DNA of 64,000 nucleotides from Adiantum capillus-veneris (GCA_014529385.2 CM043954.1:2648501-2712500), one strand, 5' to 3'; counted from the first letter of the stretch, positions 1 through 11,814 are shown. Numbers and translations are program-made. The notes: generated from the letters alone by a model not told the origin.

Positions 1-292
1 GTAACTGTTGTCAGATTTCACCAAAGTCAAAATTGTTTAGATACACCTCAGATAGAGATTATAACTCCGGATGATGTATGCTTCACTATCTCTATTTTTC
101 TCTATGTTTCACTATAGCATTTACTTGAGGCCGTCGGGAAAGAGCATAAACAACAACATTTTTACTTCCAAAAGTGTGTAGCATTTGGAAGTGAAACATA
201 GAGAAAAATTAACCCATCACATCTGTTTCTCAAATAACTTACGTTGGGAGATAAAGTATCAAAGACTTTGATGATCTATCTTGGTTATAAAA
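1..292 (-). pseudogene. Ty3/gypsy RNase H relic, downstream half
   Basis: Read on the minus strand this gives a decayed RNase H stretch: an IDHQSL motif (canonical TDHQSL), then a SQRKLFEKQM-like segment, WVNF, and a remnant of the ALSRRP motif that closes gypsy RNase H. At least two in-frame stops and several frame changes are present. The matching upstream half lies at 5456-5870 on the other side of a copia insertion. It continues out of the window on the left. Family membership is secure from motif order; the lineage cannot be told. Confidence 0.7.
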
Positions 293-518
293 TGTTGGAA
301 TTAGGGTTGCAGAGAAACGCTCATAGCTTGGAGAAGACGAAGGAAGCTCAAGGCACACAATAGAGAGTGTGTTACTTAGTGTGCAAGGACAGATAGATAG
401 CCCTAGAGTGATGGGCGTATATACAATGCACGGGGGAAAACACCTCCTAAAGAGGGAAAAAATGCCCTGGCGGTCCTAGTGTGTTCACACACATCACTAC
501 CACATGTATATGGTAACA
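293..518 (-). repeat. Copia A 3' LTR
   Basis: 226 bp, bounded by TG...CA in the plus-strand reading. It is preceded on its left by the TAAAA target duplicate and followed on its right by the polypurine tract. It differs from its partner at 5228-5455 by scattered substitutions and small indels. Confidence 0.9.
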
Positions 519-520
519 AA

Positions 521-530
521 TCCCCCCTGG
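521..530 (-). other. Copia A polypurine tract
   Basis: On the minus strand this reads CCAGGGGGGA, directly before the LTR that starts TGTTACC. It is the expected plus-strand priming site for a copia element. Confidence 0.75.
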
Positions 531-599
531 AGTGATGCGGTGAACGAGAGCTGGCACATGAGTAAAGGGAAGTGCCATGTCCTGAGGACATGATCAGTT

Positions 600-2433
600 C
601 ACAAAGGGGAGTAAGCCCAAAGCTTTGCGGAAAGCTTCAAGCTTTCACGAGAGAATGCCTTTGTGAAAAGATCTGCAACGTTGTCCTCTGTTGGCACATA
701 AGCCAAGCTGATCTCTCCTGCTGAGAGTCTCTCCCTGACATAGTGGAAATGCACCTCAATGTGCTTTGTGCGAGCATGGAAAACTGGGTTCCTCGCAACT
801 GCTAATGCACTCTGACTGTCAGTGTAGATATAGTGTTGGCAGTGTCCTGTCCAACACCCAAATCAGCCATAAGGCGTCTGAGCCATACACACTCAACCAT
901 AGCTATGAAGACTGCCCTGTACTCAGCCTCACAACTAGAAGTAGCCACAATAGGTTGCTTCTTGCTCAACCATGATATACATGAACTGCCAAGCATGAAA
1001 CAAAAACCACTTGTGGACACTCGCGTGTCAAAACAACCAGCCCAATTTGAGTCCAAAAAAGCATGTAAGTCTGGCGGCAATGATCCTCCTTTGGATAAAA
1101 CAAGCCAAGATGTAAAGTGCCACTAAGGTAGCGGAAAATCCTCTTGATGGCCTGCCAATGCTTAGAACCTGGGCTATGCATAAATCTGCTGACGTGTGAG
1201 ACTGCAATTGAATATCTGGCCTCGTGTTGCATACATAAATGAGGCAGCCAACAACATTTTGATAAAGAATGACATCAGCAGGATCGCCAACATCATGTAG
1301 ACTCAACTTCAAACTTGTTTCCATGGGAGTGGCAATAGGTTTGCAATCCTCAAGTCCAAACTTACATAGCAATGTCTCTATGTAACTTTTCTGACACAAG
1401 GCAATACCACCATCACACTGCTTAAACTGTATACCCAAGTAATGATGCAACATCCCCAAATCTTTCATCTTGAAAGTAGCATTCAAATCAGCCTTAAATT
1501 CAGCAATATGTCTCTCATTTGGTCTAGTGATCAGCAAATCATCGACATAAAGAACCACAATGAGAAGTACATCATCCTCACGCTTTACATACAATGTACT
1601 TTCTGTTGGACTGTTACGAAAGCCTTGTTTGACCAAATGAGTGTCAGCTTTCTCATACCAAGCTCGAGGAGATTGCTTCAACCCATACAAAGCCTTCTTA
1701 CATCTGCACACTTTGTCCTCTTGTCCTTTTATGACAAAACCGCGAGGATGCGTTACATAAACTTCCTCAAATATGTCACCATTCAAGAAAGCAGTAACAA
1801 TGTCCGATTGATGTACATCCCGACCAAAATGAGATGCCAATGCAGATAGAAATCACACAGTAGTCATACGACAAGTGGGAGCAAAAGTCTCTTCATAATC
1901 CAGCCTTTTTGCTGTGCACAACCCTTTGCAACAAGTCGAGCCTTGTCGCGATCGGTCTCACCATCCGGCTTGCGTTTCAACTTGTAAACCCCCTTCGTAC
2001 CAATGGCCTTTTTGCCAGGAGGCAAATCATGTAAAGTCCATGTGTCATTTTCTATAAGTGCATCATATTCTGATTGCATGGCAGCCATCCAATTTTCTGA
2101 ATTTTGTGCTTCATCAAAAGACAGAGGCTCCTCAACATCATCTAAGCTAGACACAGCCAAAGCATAACTGTCCGATGCATAAGATGCATGGCAAGAGCCT
2201 AAACGAGTACGACTAGACAAAGGTGCATCCAATTTACTATCACGCAAAGTGTGCACCAGCCATTTTGGCATACCTCTAGCCTGCTCATTTTCAGCCCTTT
2301 CCTCATCAAGTACATCATGTACATCTGCATCAGTAATACGCTGATCTATAACATTTTCAGAAACCCCCATAGGCCATACATTTGCCTCATTGGAACTTAC
2401 ATTCGTATTTCCACCACTGAAAAGAGGCAACAA
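600..2433 (-). pseudogene. Copia A reverse transcriptase and RNase H
   Basis: Minus strand. The region opens with a linker and ARLVAKGCAQ (about 1925), the usual start of copia reverse transcriptase. QSDIVTAFLNGD (about 1800), ALYGLKQSPRAWYEK and the active-site YVDDLL (about 1530) follow. RNase H follows in a second frame, with a CEAEYRA motif (about 920) and, near 700-800, the usual KHIEVHFH-type tail. A frame break near 1860 separates the fingers from the palm, and another near 1240 separates reverse transcriptase from RNase H. The catalytic Asp pair of YVDD is present, so decay is by frameshift rather than active-site loss. Confidence 0.85.
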
Positions 2434-2489
2434 AGTGTCATAAATTCCTATGAGCTTACATTACTATCTCTAGTACATGACAGCAAGGG

Positions 2490-3960
2490 CTAAACAGAAT
2501 CTTCCACAAACACTACATCCCGTGAAACCAGAATACATTTTGTTTGCGGATGATACAACCTGTAACCTTTGCTTTCATCACTATAACCAACAAAAATACA
2601 TTTGACAACCTTATCATCCAATTTTCTGCACTGTGTTTGTGGCACCAAAGCATATGCCAAACAACCAAAAACACGCATGTGCTCAATAGAAGGCTTTCTA
2701 TCATGCCATGCTTCATATGGAGTAATAGATTGCAAAGCTTTTCTAGGATACCTGTTTAGTACCAAGTGGCACACATGATGGCCTCAAGCCAAAAAGAATG
2801 TGGCAAAGCTTGACTTTTGACCATACATCGTGCCATTTTCGTAAGTGACCTGTTTTTCCTCTCAACAACACCATTTTGTTGAGGTGTATAAGGCACTGTA
2901 CGTTGGTGTTTTATCCCACGACTAGCCAGAAATGCATTGAATTCATAAGACATATACTCCCCCCCTTGATCGGAATGGAGGGTGCCCATAGTACATTTCG
3001 AGACATTTTCAGCCATAGCCAGAAATCGTTTGAAGCACATAAAAACTTCGGACTTCGCTTTAAGCAGAAACACCCATGCATGCCTGGAGTAATCATTAAG
3101 GGAAGTCACGAAGTAAAGGTAATTGCCCAAGGAAGGATTTTGCATGGGCCCACAAACATCACTATGCACAAGCTGCAACCTGCATGTGGCCCGAACTGAA
3201 CCATCCTTTGGAAACTTAGAACGCTGCATCTTACCCAAAATACAGCCTTCACAAACATGTTTGACAGGTGCTTCAAGGGGTGGCAAAGAAGCAACCATGT
3301 CAGATTTTTGCAAACGCAGCAAACTGGCAAAATTCAAATGACCAGAACGTGCATGCCAAAGTTTTGCATCTGAAATAGCCCTTGAATCTGCAACAACATT
3401 TGCAAAATTTTGTCCACACTTGTCATACAAAGTGAGCTTATACAGCCCATGACACAAAAGCCCAGATGCAATGATTTCATCACCAAAACTGAGATCATGA
3501 ACTGTACATCTATCATCCACAAATTTGACTACAAGTCCAATCCTAGCAAGTGCAGATACATACAAAAGATTCTTCTTGATCCCAGGTACATAAAGTGGAT
3601 CAACAAGTGTGAAAGAACTGCCATTAGCAGTAGTAAGCACAATCTTTCCAACTCCCTGAACTGGATAAGAGGCATTGTTGGCACAAGTGACAGAATTCCC
3701 ATGAGGGACAGACTCGAGAGAGGTGAACAATTCATGATGTGAGGTAATGTGCTTTGTAGCACCACTGCCGAAATACCACACATGTGAATCTGCTGACAAG
3801 CATGCATCATGGACAACAAGATTGTAAGTGCACTCTACGCTAAAAGCCCATTCTGCATCGACATCAGCATCATAGTCTCCTTTTATAGAAGACTCAACAA
3901 TGGCTGCATTTGTAGTGGAATCAGCATTTGCAGTGGAACCACCCTCTTTCTTCTTAGCCT
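2490..3960 (-). pseudogene. Copia A protease and integrase
   Basis: Minus strand. The protease signature reads WYFGSGATKH near 3770. The catalytic Asp codon is now GGC (Gly) at 3767-3769, so this protease should be dead. A GAG-pre-integrase HHCC module follows (LWHARSGHLN ... CEGCILGK, about 3350-3210). The integrase core has [16 protein letters not shown] and NGVVERKNRS, so the D, D and E of the DDE triad are all present. A frame break near 2770 separates the core from its C-terminal part, which includes PYEAWHDRKPSIEHMRVFG and CIFVGYSDESKGYRLY. Confidence 0.88.
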
Positions 3961-4866
3961 CTTTGGCCTTCAACGTAGGACACTGATTGATCAAGTGATC
4001 ATTAGCTTTACAATAATGGCAAGGCATCTTCTTTTTGCCCTTATCACCAGAATTGCCAGACAAAGTGCTGCTAGCAGAAGCATTAGGAACAGAAGTTTTG
4101 CCACTCGCAGCAAAACCATAAGAAGTGACTGCATTGCTGTTACCCCCCTTTCTTTGAGAAGCAATAAAAGCCTGTTCAACTGCATGTTGTCTAGTCCTGT
4201 TTATTCTAGAAATTGACTCTTGCAACAGCAATGTGTATAATGCATCAAACTTGACAACTTCTGGATTTCCTTGGGTCATAAGTCTCCAAGTACTAGCAAA
4301 AGTCTGGTAAGAATCTGGTAAGGTATCAAGAACAGTCTGCACAAGGGAACTATCTGAAATGACTTCACCTGCAGAAATAAGTTGCTCATTGATATCCTTG
4401 ACACTAGCAAGGAAAGCGTCCATATCATCTTCCTCATGCATAATCTTTGACTCCAGCTCTTTACGCAGCAAAGCAATTTTAGCCTCATTGCGGCTTGCAT
4501 AAAGACTTGCTAGAATATCCCAAGCCCGTTTTGCAGATTTTGCTAAACGGATGTGAGGAACAATGGTGTGCTTCATAGATAATGCAATCAATGCATGAGC
4601 CTGTGCATCCTTTACATCCCAACGAGCTTGTCTGCCGTAGCCAAAACAACTCTAATAGCAGCAATCCTTGCAACAAGACCTGCAACATCCTCAACATTGC
4701 CTACATCCTCAAAACCAGGATGTACATCAATGCCCTGCACAATATTCTGGATGCCCTTTGACACAAGAATGTGTTGCATCATATAAGCCCACATAGGGTA
4801 ATTGTCCCCATCCAACCTGTCCTGAGCAGCAAACATCTTGAAGACATTTGTGTTGTCGTCAACCAT
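3961..4866 (-). pseudogene. Copia A gag (UBN2-type) with zinc knuckle
   Basis: Minus strand. The ATG at 4866 begins MVDDNTNVFKMFAAQDRLDG, typical of the copia gag N-terminus, followed by NYPMWAYMM. The protein then follows the UBN2-type gag pattern (AKRAWDILASLYAS, LRKELESKIMHEEDDM, LVQTVLDTLPDSYQTF). A CCHC zinc knuckle at 3980-4021 reads CHYCKANDHLINQC (C-x2-C-x4-H-x4-C). A one-base frame break near 4612 follows the segment TADKLV. The rest of gag is open and continuous with the protease. Confidence 0.87.
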
Positions 4867-5213
4867 GGTAAATGCTGCACCTGATGTGAAAACTGCTCGA
4901 AAATAAGAGAAATGGAGCGGGAACAACATGTGCTATATAGCACAAACCGTAGAAGACTGTAAGGCACCTGTTTTGTAAAAAATGCACTGACAGAAACTCT
5001 GCACAAAATGACAAAATAGCCTGTACACCATTGCCTGTAGTGGAAATGGAGGCCGAAATGAGCCCGAATCAAAAATCTGAGCAGACTCATCTCATAGAGC
5101 ACTCCCAAAGTATTTGTCAACCTGCGAACGCTCGCCAAACCTCACTGTAATCGGAGAAAGTGAGCAGGCGTGTGCTGGAGCAGCTGGCAACTAAGCCCGA
5201 GAGGACGTAACCT

Positions 5214-5225
5214 GCGCTGATACCA
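5214..5225 (-). other. Copia A primer binding site (initiator Met tRNA)
   Basis: On the minus strand this reads TGGTATCAGCGC, one mismatch from the common plant retroelement site TGGTATCAGAGC, which pairs with the 3' end of initiator tRNA-Met. It sits two bases inside the 5' LTR. Confidence 0.85.
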
Positions 5226-5227
5226 AT

Positions 5228-5455
5228 TGTTGGAATTAGGGTTGCAGAGAAATGCAACACAACTTGGAGAAGACGAAGGAAGCTCAAGGCACACAATAGA
5301 GAGTGTGTTACTTAGTGTGAAATGGAAAGATAGATAGCCCTAGAGTGATGGACGTATATACAATGCACGGGGAAGAAAACCTCCTAAAGAGGGAAAAAAT
5401 GCCCCGGCGGTCCTAGTGTGTTCACACACATCACTACCACATGTATATGGTAACA
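5228..5455 (-). repeat. Copia A 5' LTR
   Basis: 228 bp. It is followed on the right by the TAAAA target duplicate. It is the promoter-bearing LTR for this minus-strand element and pairs with 293-518. Confidence 0.9.
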
Positions 5456-5870
5456 TAAAATATGCTCCCAAAAGGTAGTTCTTCCAAACCAAGAGAGCAT
5501 GAATAAGTGCCATGAGTTCCTTCTCACGTATGGAAGCATGAAGCTCTGCATCATGCAGTCGTCTACCTTTCATAAGCTATTGTGTGACCTTCTTGCTTAA
5601 GAACTGAGACAATTTTATTGCATGAGGTATCACAATGTAGCTCAAATGGTTTTTGGAGATCAGGTACAATGACAATCGGTCTATGGGTAAGAAGGTACGT
5701 AAGCTTTTCAAAAGCTCCCTCTTGTTTGTTACCCGAAAGATAGGAGACCTTTTTCCTTGTGATATCATGGAGAGGTGCGGCTACATGAGCAAAATGGCAA
5801 AGAAAAAGTCAATAGTAGGAACAATGACCAAGGAAACTTTGGACATCATGTACAGATTACCGGTCTAAAC
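5456..5870 (-). pseudogene. Ty3/gypsy reverse transcriptase/RNase H relic, upstream half
   Basis: Minus strand. The end of gypsy reverse transcriptase is visible as AHVAAPLHDITRK, then KQEGAFEKLTYLLTHRPIVI, VPDLQKPFELHCDTS (an RNase H start, Asp present), QEGHTIAYE, LHDAELHASIREKELMALIH and WKNYLLGAYF. Several frame changes and a stop separate these blocks. The reading stops at the copia A boundary and resumes at 292 with the DHQSL segment, so the two halves were one gene before the insertion. The 5' part beyond about 5870 is missing. Confidence 0.78.
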
Positions 5871-5911
5871 TTAGCTTGAATCTTTGTGAGGTCCATGCGT
5901 ACTTGATTATG

Positions 5912-5947
5912 AGACACACACACAGAGATAGATAGATAGATAGATAG

Positions 5948-6024
<77 letters not shown>
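5912..6024. repeat. Compound microsatellite (CA)n(GATA)n(TA)n(GA)n
   Basis: Four simple motifs follow each other without a break, ending in about 50 bp of GA. Confidence 0.97.
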
Positions 6025-6028
<4 letters not shown>

Positions 6029-6058
6029 AGAACCCCCTTCATCCACTCGAGAAGAAGT

Positions 6059-6089
6059 CAATCTTGCTATTTTGAAAATAGCAAGATTG
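6059..6089. repeat. Near-perfect 15-bp inverted repeat
   Basis: CAATCTTGCTATTTT and its exact reverse complement are separated by a single G. A DNA or RNA hairpin is possible. The site lies 35 bp from the end of the compound microsatellite. Confidence 0.9.
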
Positions 6090-7895
6090 CTTTGCTTTCA
6101 ATTTCCTTTTGCGTGGTTTTGTGGTTTTCAGAGGAAAAAATAAGAAATTACATCCCAACCCAGAATGTGGGTGTCCTATTTTCAGTCAAACAAAAATTAT
6201 TTTGAATTATCCAGTCATACCAAATGAAAGGTATAAAAGTGAAGCTAGTATGGTAGTTGCCCACGATTTCAATAGAATAAAAGTTCTTTCAGAACATCCA
6301 ATGAAGCCAAATGAAAGATATAAATGTGGTATCAACAAGAACAATTCACTCTCAAGTCACCTTCCTCTCTATTTTGTGTCTTATGGCATTAATTTTTTGC
6401 ATGCAAGGGAAGTCAAGGGCCTAAATATAAGGCCCATTGTTAGCCATAGCAATGGAGTATGGTAGATATGGTAGGAATGAAGTAGGTGCTATTGTTGTGG
6501 GTGTTCCAAGCTTGAACCACAGAGGCATGGATACTAGAGGGAGTTGGAAATAGCCTGCCATTTTTGTATTGGCAACCAAGATTTCCCTACTCCTTAGAAT
6601 GCTACAAAAGATCGACTAAGAGAGAAGGAACATGCTATCCATGCCCTTGCAACAATTGCAATAGCACTACCCATGACTTTATAGCTATTTTGGAACACTA
6701 AAGTTTGGCTCGCAATGACAGATTGAAGGTTAAAGTGGATGGTTTACCTTTCCAAGGTGATTGTTAAATCCCACATTCCTACCTAGAAATTCTATGTTTG
6801 TATTTTTTGGTAGTGTAGCCAAAGCATTAGTATGCTTGTTTGCTTGCCTATGCATCCCAAGGGACTCATCTTCAAGCATATGTGTGTGTAGAGTAGAGTA
6901 GAGTGTGCACATTGTTTTCCTTAGCATTGCTTGCGCATCCTTCTCTATTCTTTGTGTGTGTGTGTGCCTATAGTAGAGAGTGTGCATAGGTGGAATAGCA
7001 AGATAGCATGAATTTTGTTTGCACACTCACTAATTTGGCACTAATTTTGTATGTGTAGACCATTAGTTTTACTAATGTTACAGTAACTATTCTCTATTTT
7101 TTACTAATTATATTAATCTTTGGTTGATTGAATGTTTAATTTGCATAATAATACGCAATTTTCAAAGTTGAATACGCAATTGGAGATAAATACGCACACA
7201 CACATATACACACTAATGTGTGTATTGCCTCATTGGCAATTTTTTCATCCCGTGGGTATTTGGTGTCGCACAAAAGCAACTTTTGAGAAAGAGTAAATAG
7301 TGGACATAGTTTTCACATTATGATACACAATTGATGTCCATGACGTAAGCCTTCAGGTCTTCGTGGGCAACAATTACTAGGTGTGATGTGTTCTCTTTCC
7401 CATTACCACTTTTTGTGGGTGCTATTGCTCACGGGTTACTTAAGGCGTTTGTCTTGCACCCAAATTTCATTTAATTTCACTTTTGTACCAAAAAGTTACC
7501 AAAATTTTCTTTAAAAATTCATGCGCATTAAGTTGATTTTGAAACGAAAAGACATTTCCCTCAATTGCTAAACTGCACGAAAACGTTGTCAAAATTGGAT
7601 GCACGATTGATCCATCAACTTGCAATAAATCCTTGTGAATTTGGCTAATTTTTGGATATGTTTGATGCTCCGATTGTAACGTCTAAACAATTTAATTATT
7701 TTAAAATTGCCCTCCCTCTTGCTAGTTGCATTGTATCGATCCGATCCAATTTGCTTCATCGCATCGCCTACATGCATCGCCCCCACTCATCGCATCAAAG
7801 TTCACAATGTTTCTCTCGTCTGCATCCATTCGCCCCACTCTGTCAAAACAAACCCTTGCACACCCTCCATGTAACCATCATTTTGTGTGTGCACA

Positions 7896-7955
<60 letters not shown>

Positions 7956-9140
7956 CACACACATATCACATTGGAGTAATTCATTTCTATAGTCTCAATT
8001 AGTCCAAGTACATCTACAATTTGTACGAATAACATATAACGGTGTTTTGTGGAGTAAGTGGCCAATGCGGCGAAGTCAATGATGATGAGTTGAGCTCATG
8101 GACTCTGAGTAATGTAATGGGGATGCCATGGGGTAGGCAGTTGAACAGACCGTGGAATGAACTTGCTCCATCTATGCATATAGTGTCTGAGCCCCCGCAC
8201 TTGCAAATGAAGGTGAAGGCAATATTGAACTTATACATTGCAATCTCAAATTATGTACGCTTCTCAAGTAATTCAGTTATAATTTGTGTACCCGTTCTGA
8301 AAGAAGAGAATAAAAAGGATTTAAATTTAAGCACTTAAGAAATTATTATTTCACAAGCCATTTGAATGATGAGGAAAAAGAGGAAGTGTATTAGAAATTA
8401 AAAATTAATTGTTATCTTTAAACAAAAAATATATACAATGTCGTGGTTAATAATCAATAAAAGTAAGTAAAAAACAAAACATACGGAATGAAGAGATGAA
8501 AATGTGCATTAAAAAAGAGACGCTAAAAGGTTGCAACTATATATTTTTTGTGTTCTTTCAAGTAATAATAATTTTGTCGTTGTTGTTTTGTGCTATTTAA
8601 CATAGAACTACTCTAAGTTTCTAGCTTTATGTTGCTTGCTACAAAAGTGGTAAATTTAGAATTATGTCCTCAACATGACTATAAGCTTGGATGTTTGCTC
8701 GTATTTTTTTGGGGGGGATTGCGTTTATGTTGGCCAATGCATTTATGGATGTTGTTTGTAACTCTTGACATTTTATCTCTTATCGTTTTGTTTGCATCGT
8801 ATGCATTAGACTACATATTATTCATGTGTTGTTGCCTTTTTTGGGGTGGATGAACAATGTTTATCTCTGGTTCTCAATGAGTTTCTTGGTCTACAGTTCA
8901 TGGACATTGGTTAGGATAACATAAAGTGATGGTGCAAGGTAAGAAATGAATAAAAACTGGTGACAATTCTTGTATGTACTTCCCTTGGTCAATTGGAACT
9001 GGCTCGTATGGGGAGACCTATTGTTTGTATCTAGTTGCCTTGTGTTCATTGTAGTGGCATGCTACTTTTTGGATTGTGATATGTGAATTGGTTCCATCGT
9101 GCATGTCAATTTTCAAAGTCGTGAAATTCTCCAAGATAGT
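6090..9140. other. No gene recognised; AT-rich repeat-derived sequence
   Basis: The longest open stretch is 6109-6465 on the plus strand (118 codons). It repeats NERYK twice but resembles nothing I know. A CPCNNC cysteine cluster near 6640 recalls CACTA-type transposases but stands alone. An (AC)n tract lies inside at 7899-7962. I see no splice-consistent gene or RNA gene. Confidence 0.5.
7899..7962. repeat. (AC)n microsatellite
   Basis: About 64 bp of AC with one CG interruption near 7949. Confidence 0.97.
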
Positions 9141-10253
9141 TGTTGGAATTAGGGTTGCAGAGAAACGCACACAGGTTGGAGAAGACGAAGGAAGCTCAAG
9201 GCACACAAATGAGAGTGTGTTTCTTAGTGTGCATTGGTAGAGTGATGGGCGTATATACAATTCACGGGGGGGGAAACCTTCTAAAGAGGGGGAAAATGCC
9301 CCGATGGTCCTAGTGTGTTCACACACATCACTACCACATGTATATGGTAACAAATTCCCCCTGGAGTGATGCGGTGAATGAGAGCTGGCACATGAGTAAA
9401 GGGAAGTGCCATGCCTTGAGAACATGATCAGTCCACAAAGGGGAGTAAGCCCAAAGCTTTGCGGAAAGCTTCGAGCTTCTCACAAGGCAATGCCTTTGTG
9501 AAAAGATCTGCAAGGTTGTCCTCTGTTGGCACATAAGACAAGTTCATCTCTCCTGCTGAGAGCCTCTCCCTGACATGGTGGTAATGCGCCTCAATGTGCT
9601 TTGTACGAGCATGAAAAACTGGGTTCCTCGCAACTGCCAATGCGCTCTGACTGTCAGTGTAGATAGTGTTGGGAGTGTCCTGTCCAACACCCAAATCAGA
9701 CATAAGGCATCTGAGCCATAGACACTCAACCGTAGCTGTGAAGACTGCCCTGTACTCAGCCTCACAACTTGAAGTGGCCACAATAGGTTTCTTCTTGCTC
9801 AACCATTATATACATGAACTGCCAAGCATGAAACAAAAACCACTTGTGGACACTCGCGTGTCAAAACAACCAGCCCAATATGAGTCCGAAAAAGCATGCA
9901 AGTCTAGCAGCAATGATCCCCCTTGGGATAAAACAAGCCAAGATGTAAAGTGCCACTAAGGTAGCGGAAAATCCTCTTGACAGACTGCCAATGCTTAGAC
10001 CCTAGGCTATGCATAAATCTGCTGCCTATGAGACTGCAAACTGAATATTCGGCCTCGTGTTGCATACATAAATGAGTCATCCAACAGCAGTTTGGTAAAG
10101 AGTGACATCAACAGGATCACCAGTGTCATGAAGACTCAATTTCAAACCTGTTTCCATGGGAGTGGCAATAGGTTTGCAATCCTCAAGTCCAAACTTACAT
10201 AGCAATGTCTCTATGTAACTTTTCTGACACAAAGCAATACCACCATCACACTG
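9141..10253 (-). mobile_element. Truncated copia element of the copia A family
   Basis: The fragment starts with an LTR at 9141-9352 (TGTTGGAATT...GGTAACA), about 15 bp shorter than the copia A LTRs through an internal deletion. Polypurine tract, RNase H (CEAEYRA, HARTKHIEAHYHHVRE) and the end of reverse transcriptase follow on the minus strand. Similarity to copia A stops abruptly after the CACACTG at 10247-10253, and no second LTR follows. Loss of the 5' part through deletion or a broken insertion explains it. RNase H is open over 124 codons (9428-9802), better preserved than in copia A. Confidence 0.9.
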
Positions 10254-10929
10254 TTGAGGAGTTGTTGTGCTTTAATGTTGCACAACATATTCTCATCTTG
10301 TTCATATGGAATCTCAAGATCTTCGAGTATTTTCTTCATGAGGCCTACAATATGTATAGGGAAATTGGCTAGCATGGCAAACACAAGGTATTGGATTATT
10401 CTCTTGTAACATTACATGTTGTCATCATGTCTATGTTTCGTGTGGCCATCATTCGATTTTATCCTTATATCTTGCATCGCACTTATTTGTGAAGTTGTGA
10501 TGCTCTTGAAAAGTCTAGAATTCCTCAATATATGCATATTATGGTTTCTGTTAGCTAAGTTAGCCAATCTCATATGCTTCTAGTGAGGTAAAATCTCTTA
10601 GGTTGTGTTTCCTTTGCATTGTTCATGAATTTCTTGAAGAGTTGCAGAGTAAGATGGGTGATTGAATGGCATACAAATATACATATATGCAAAACTAGAT
10701 AAGTTTGCAAAATATACCGTGCTGTGATCCATTTCTTTACATAGTGGCCTACACATAGAAATAATTGTTTTGCTAGTCAGTTGTAATAGTTTCGAAGCAT
10801 TAGATATCATAAATATAGGAAACATGACAACTTGAGCAAATAAATGATAAGAAGGTAAATAAACATTTTGTTTATATATAGAGACTTTACTACCAAAAAG
10901 AGGAAGTGATACTAATATGCAAGAAAAGA
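10254..10929. other. No gene recognised
   Basis: AT-rich. On the minus strand, fragments such as KKILEDLEIPYEQDENM (about 10340-10290) are open but unassigned. This lies 3' of the Helitron helicase and could belong to it. I looked for a Helitron 3' terminus (hairpin plus CTRR) but could not fix one. Confidence 0.4.
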
Positions 10930-11083
10930 AGTTTTATGATTTGATGCTTAAAAATGTAATCGCATTCGCTCAGTGATGCACAACAACATCACATACATAA
11001 AGCCTGAGAATATAACTTCTTTTACAATGAGAAAAAAAATTGTGTTGCTTGTGGCCCCTTGTGACTTGTGTCTGGTCATAGCA
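10930..11083 (-). pseudogene. Helitron helicase C-terminal part, distal piece
   Basis: On the minus strand AMTRHKSQGATSNTIFF continues the helicase interrupted at 11815, then KEVIFSGFMYV and TERMRL, matching the order KSQG ... F..G..YVALSR of PIF1-type helicases. The SR of the final motif is lost. The reading ends with a stop near 10950. Confidence 0.65.
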
Positions 11084-11814
11084 CCCGGGGGATTCACTCT
11101 ATATACGAAATGGGATGCCACCTGCGAGCGGAAAACTTTGATAAAACCCCTATATATGACTCATATTAGGGTATATGACCCCCCTTTCTACACTTATACG
11201 ACAATCCATGCAAAAAACTATCATACCCCTATCTTACATATAAAATTTAGGTTTTGCATGATCTGAATGAGTAAAACTAGTCAAAGATCATGTAGCATAG
11301 TGACTGGCAACGTACTAAGGAGCCACTTCTATTGATAACTAGATGTACCCTCAATGTGTCATAGTTTGACTTTGAAACTATATGCGCGATCAGCCTACAC
11401 TCTATCGTCCAATTCGGGTCCAATTTTGACCCATCTAAATTACTCAAAAACCATGGTTATAAAGTTTTGTTAGGTTCTCCATGTAAATTTGCATCTATAC
11501 AAACTCAACAAATGAACTATATACAAAGCAGTGTTAGTTCTTGCATGTAACTTTGTAGCTATTGACTCACAAGTTCAAGGGAAGAATATTTTGGGAAGCC
11601 ATGATTTTGAAACACAAAAGCTTCCTCTCATGTTTCCCTTTTTTCAGTCCCCCCCCCCCCAAACATAAATGTGATATCCCTTCCCTTATTTTTAAGCTTG
11701 GGAGATAAATTACTGGGGGCCTATCCCTAACTTACACACTTATGTAACTTGTAAAAAAACCCCCCTCCCCTGCACTTATGTGGTGCGATAAGTTTTCCAT
11801 GGTGAATCCCCTGG
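11084..11814. mobile_element. Non-autonomous DNA transposon, Mutator-like by 9-bp target duplication
   Basis: Ends are CCCGGGGGATTCAC on the left and, reverse complemented, CCAGGGGATTCACC on the right. The flanks repeat GTCATAGCA exactly (11075-11083 and 11815-11823), a 9-bp duplication. Removing the element plus one duplicate restores an open helicase motif across the junction (AYAMT joined to RHKSQG), an independent check of both boundaries. No transposase is encoded inside; it contains a run of C near 11650. A diverged relative occurs near 48787. A 9-bp duplication is typical of Mutator-like elements, but the inverted ends are short, so the superfamily is tentative. Confidence 0.75.

Larger units (their letters stand above)
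293..5455 (-). mobile_element. Ty1/copia retrotransposon A, complete with LTRs and target duplication
   Basis: A 5163-bp element on the minus strand. The two LTRs (293-518 and 5228-5455) both start TGTTGGAATT and end GGTAACA in plus-strand reading. The flanks repeat TAAAA exactly (288-292 and 5456-5460), the 5-bp duplication expected of an integrase. A primer site and a polypurine tract lie inside the LTRs. The LTRs differ at roughly a dozen positions over about 227 bp, so the insertion is not recent. Coding order is gag, protease, integrase, reverse transcriptase, RNase H, which defines copia. Frameshifts and a lost protease Asp mean it cannot be autonomous. It interrupts an older gypsy RNase H. 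Confidence 0.93.

Noticed and set aside
6600-6720. CPCNNC cysteine cluster suggestive of a CACTA transposase-associated domain
   Set aside because: A single short motif without the rest of the domain or any transposase nearby.
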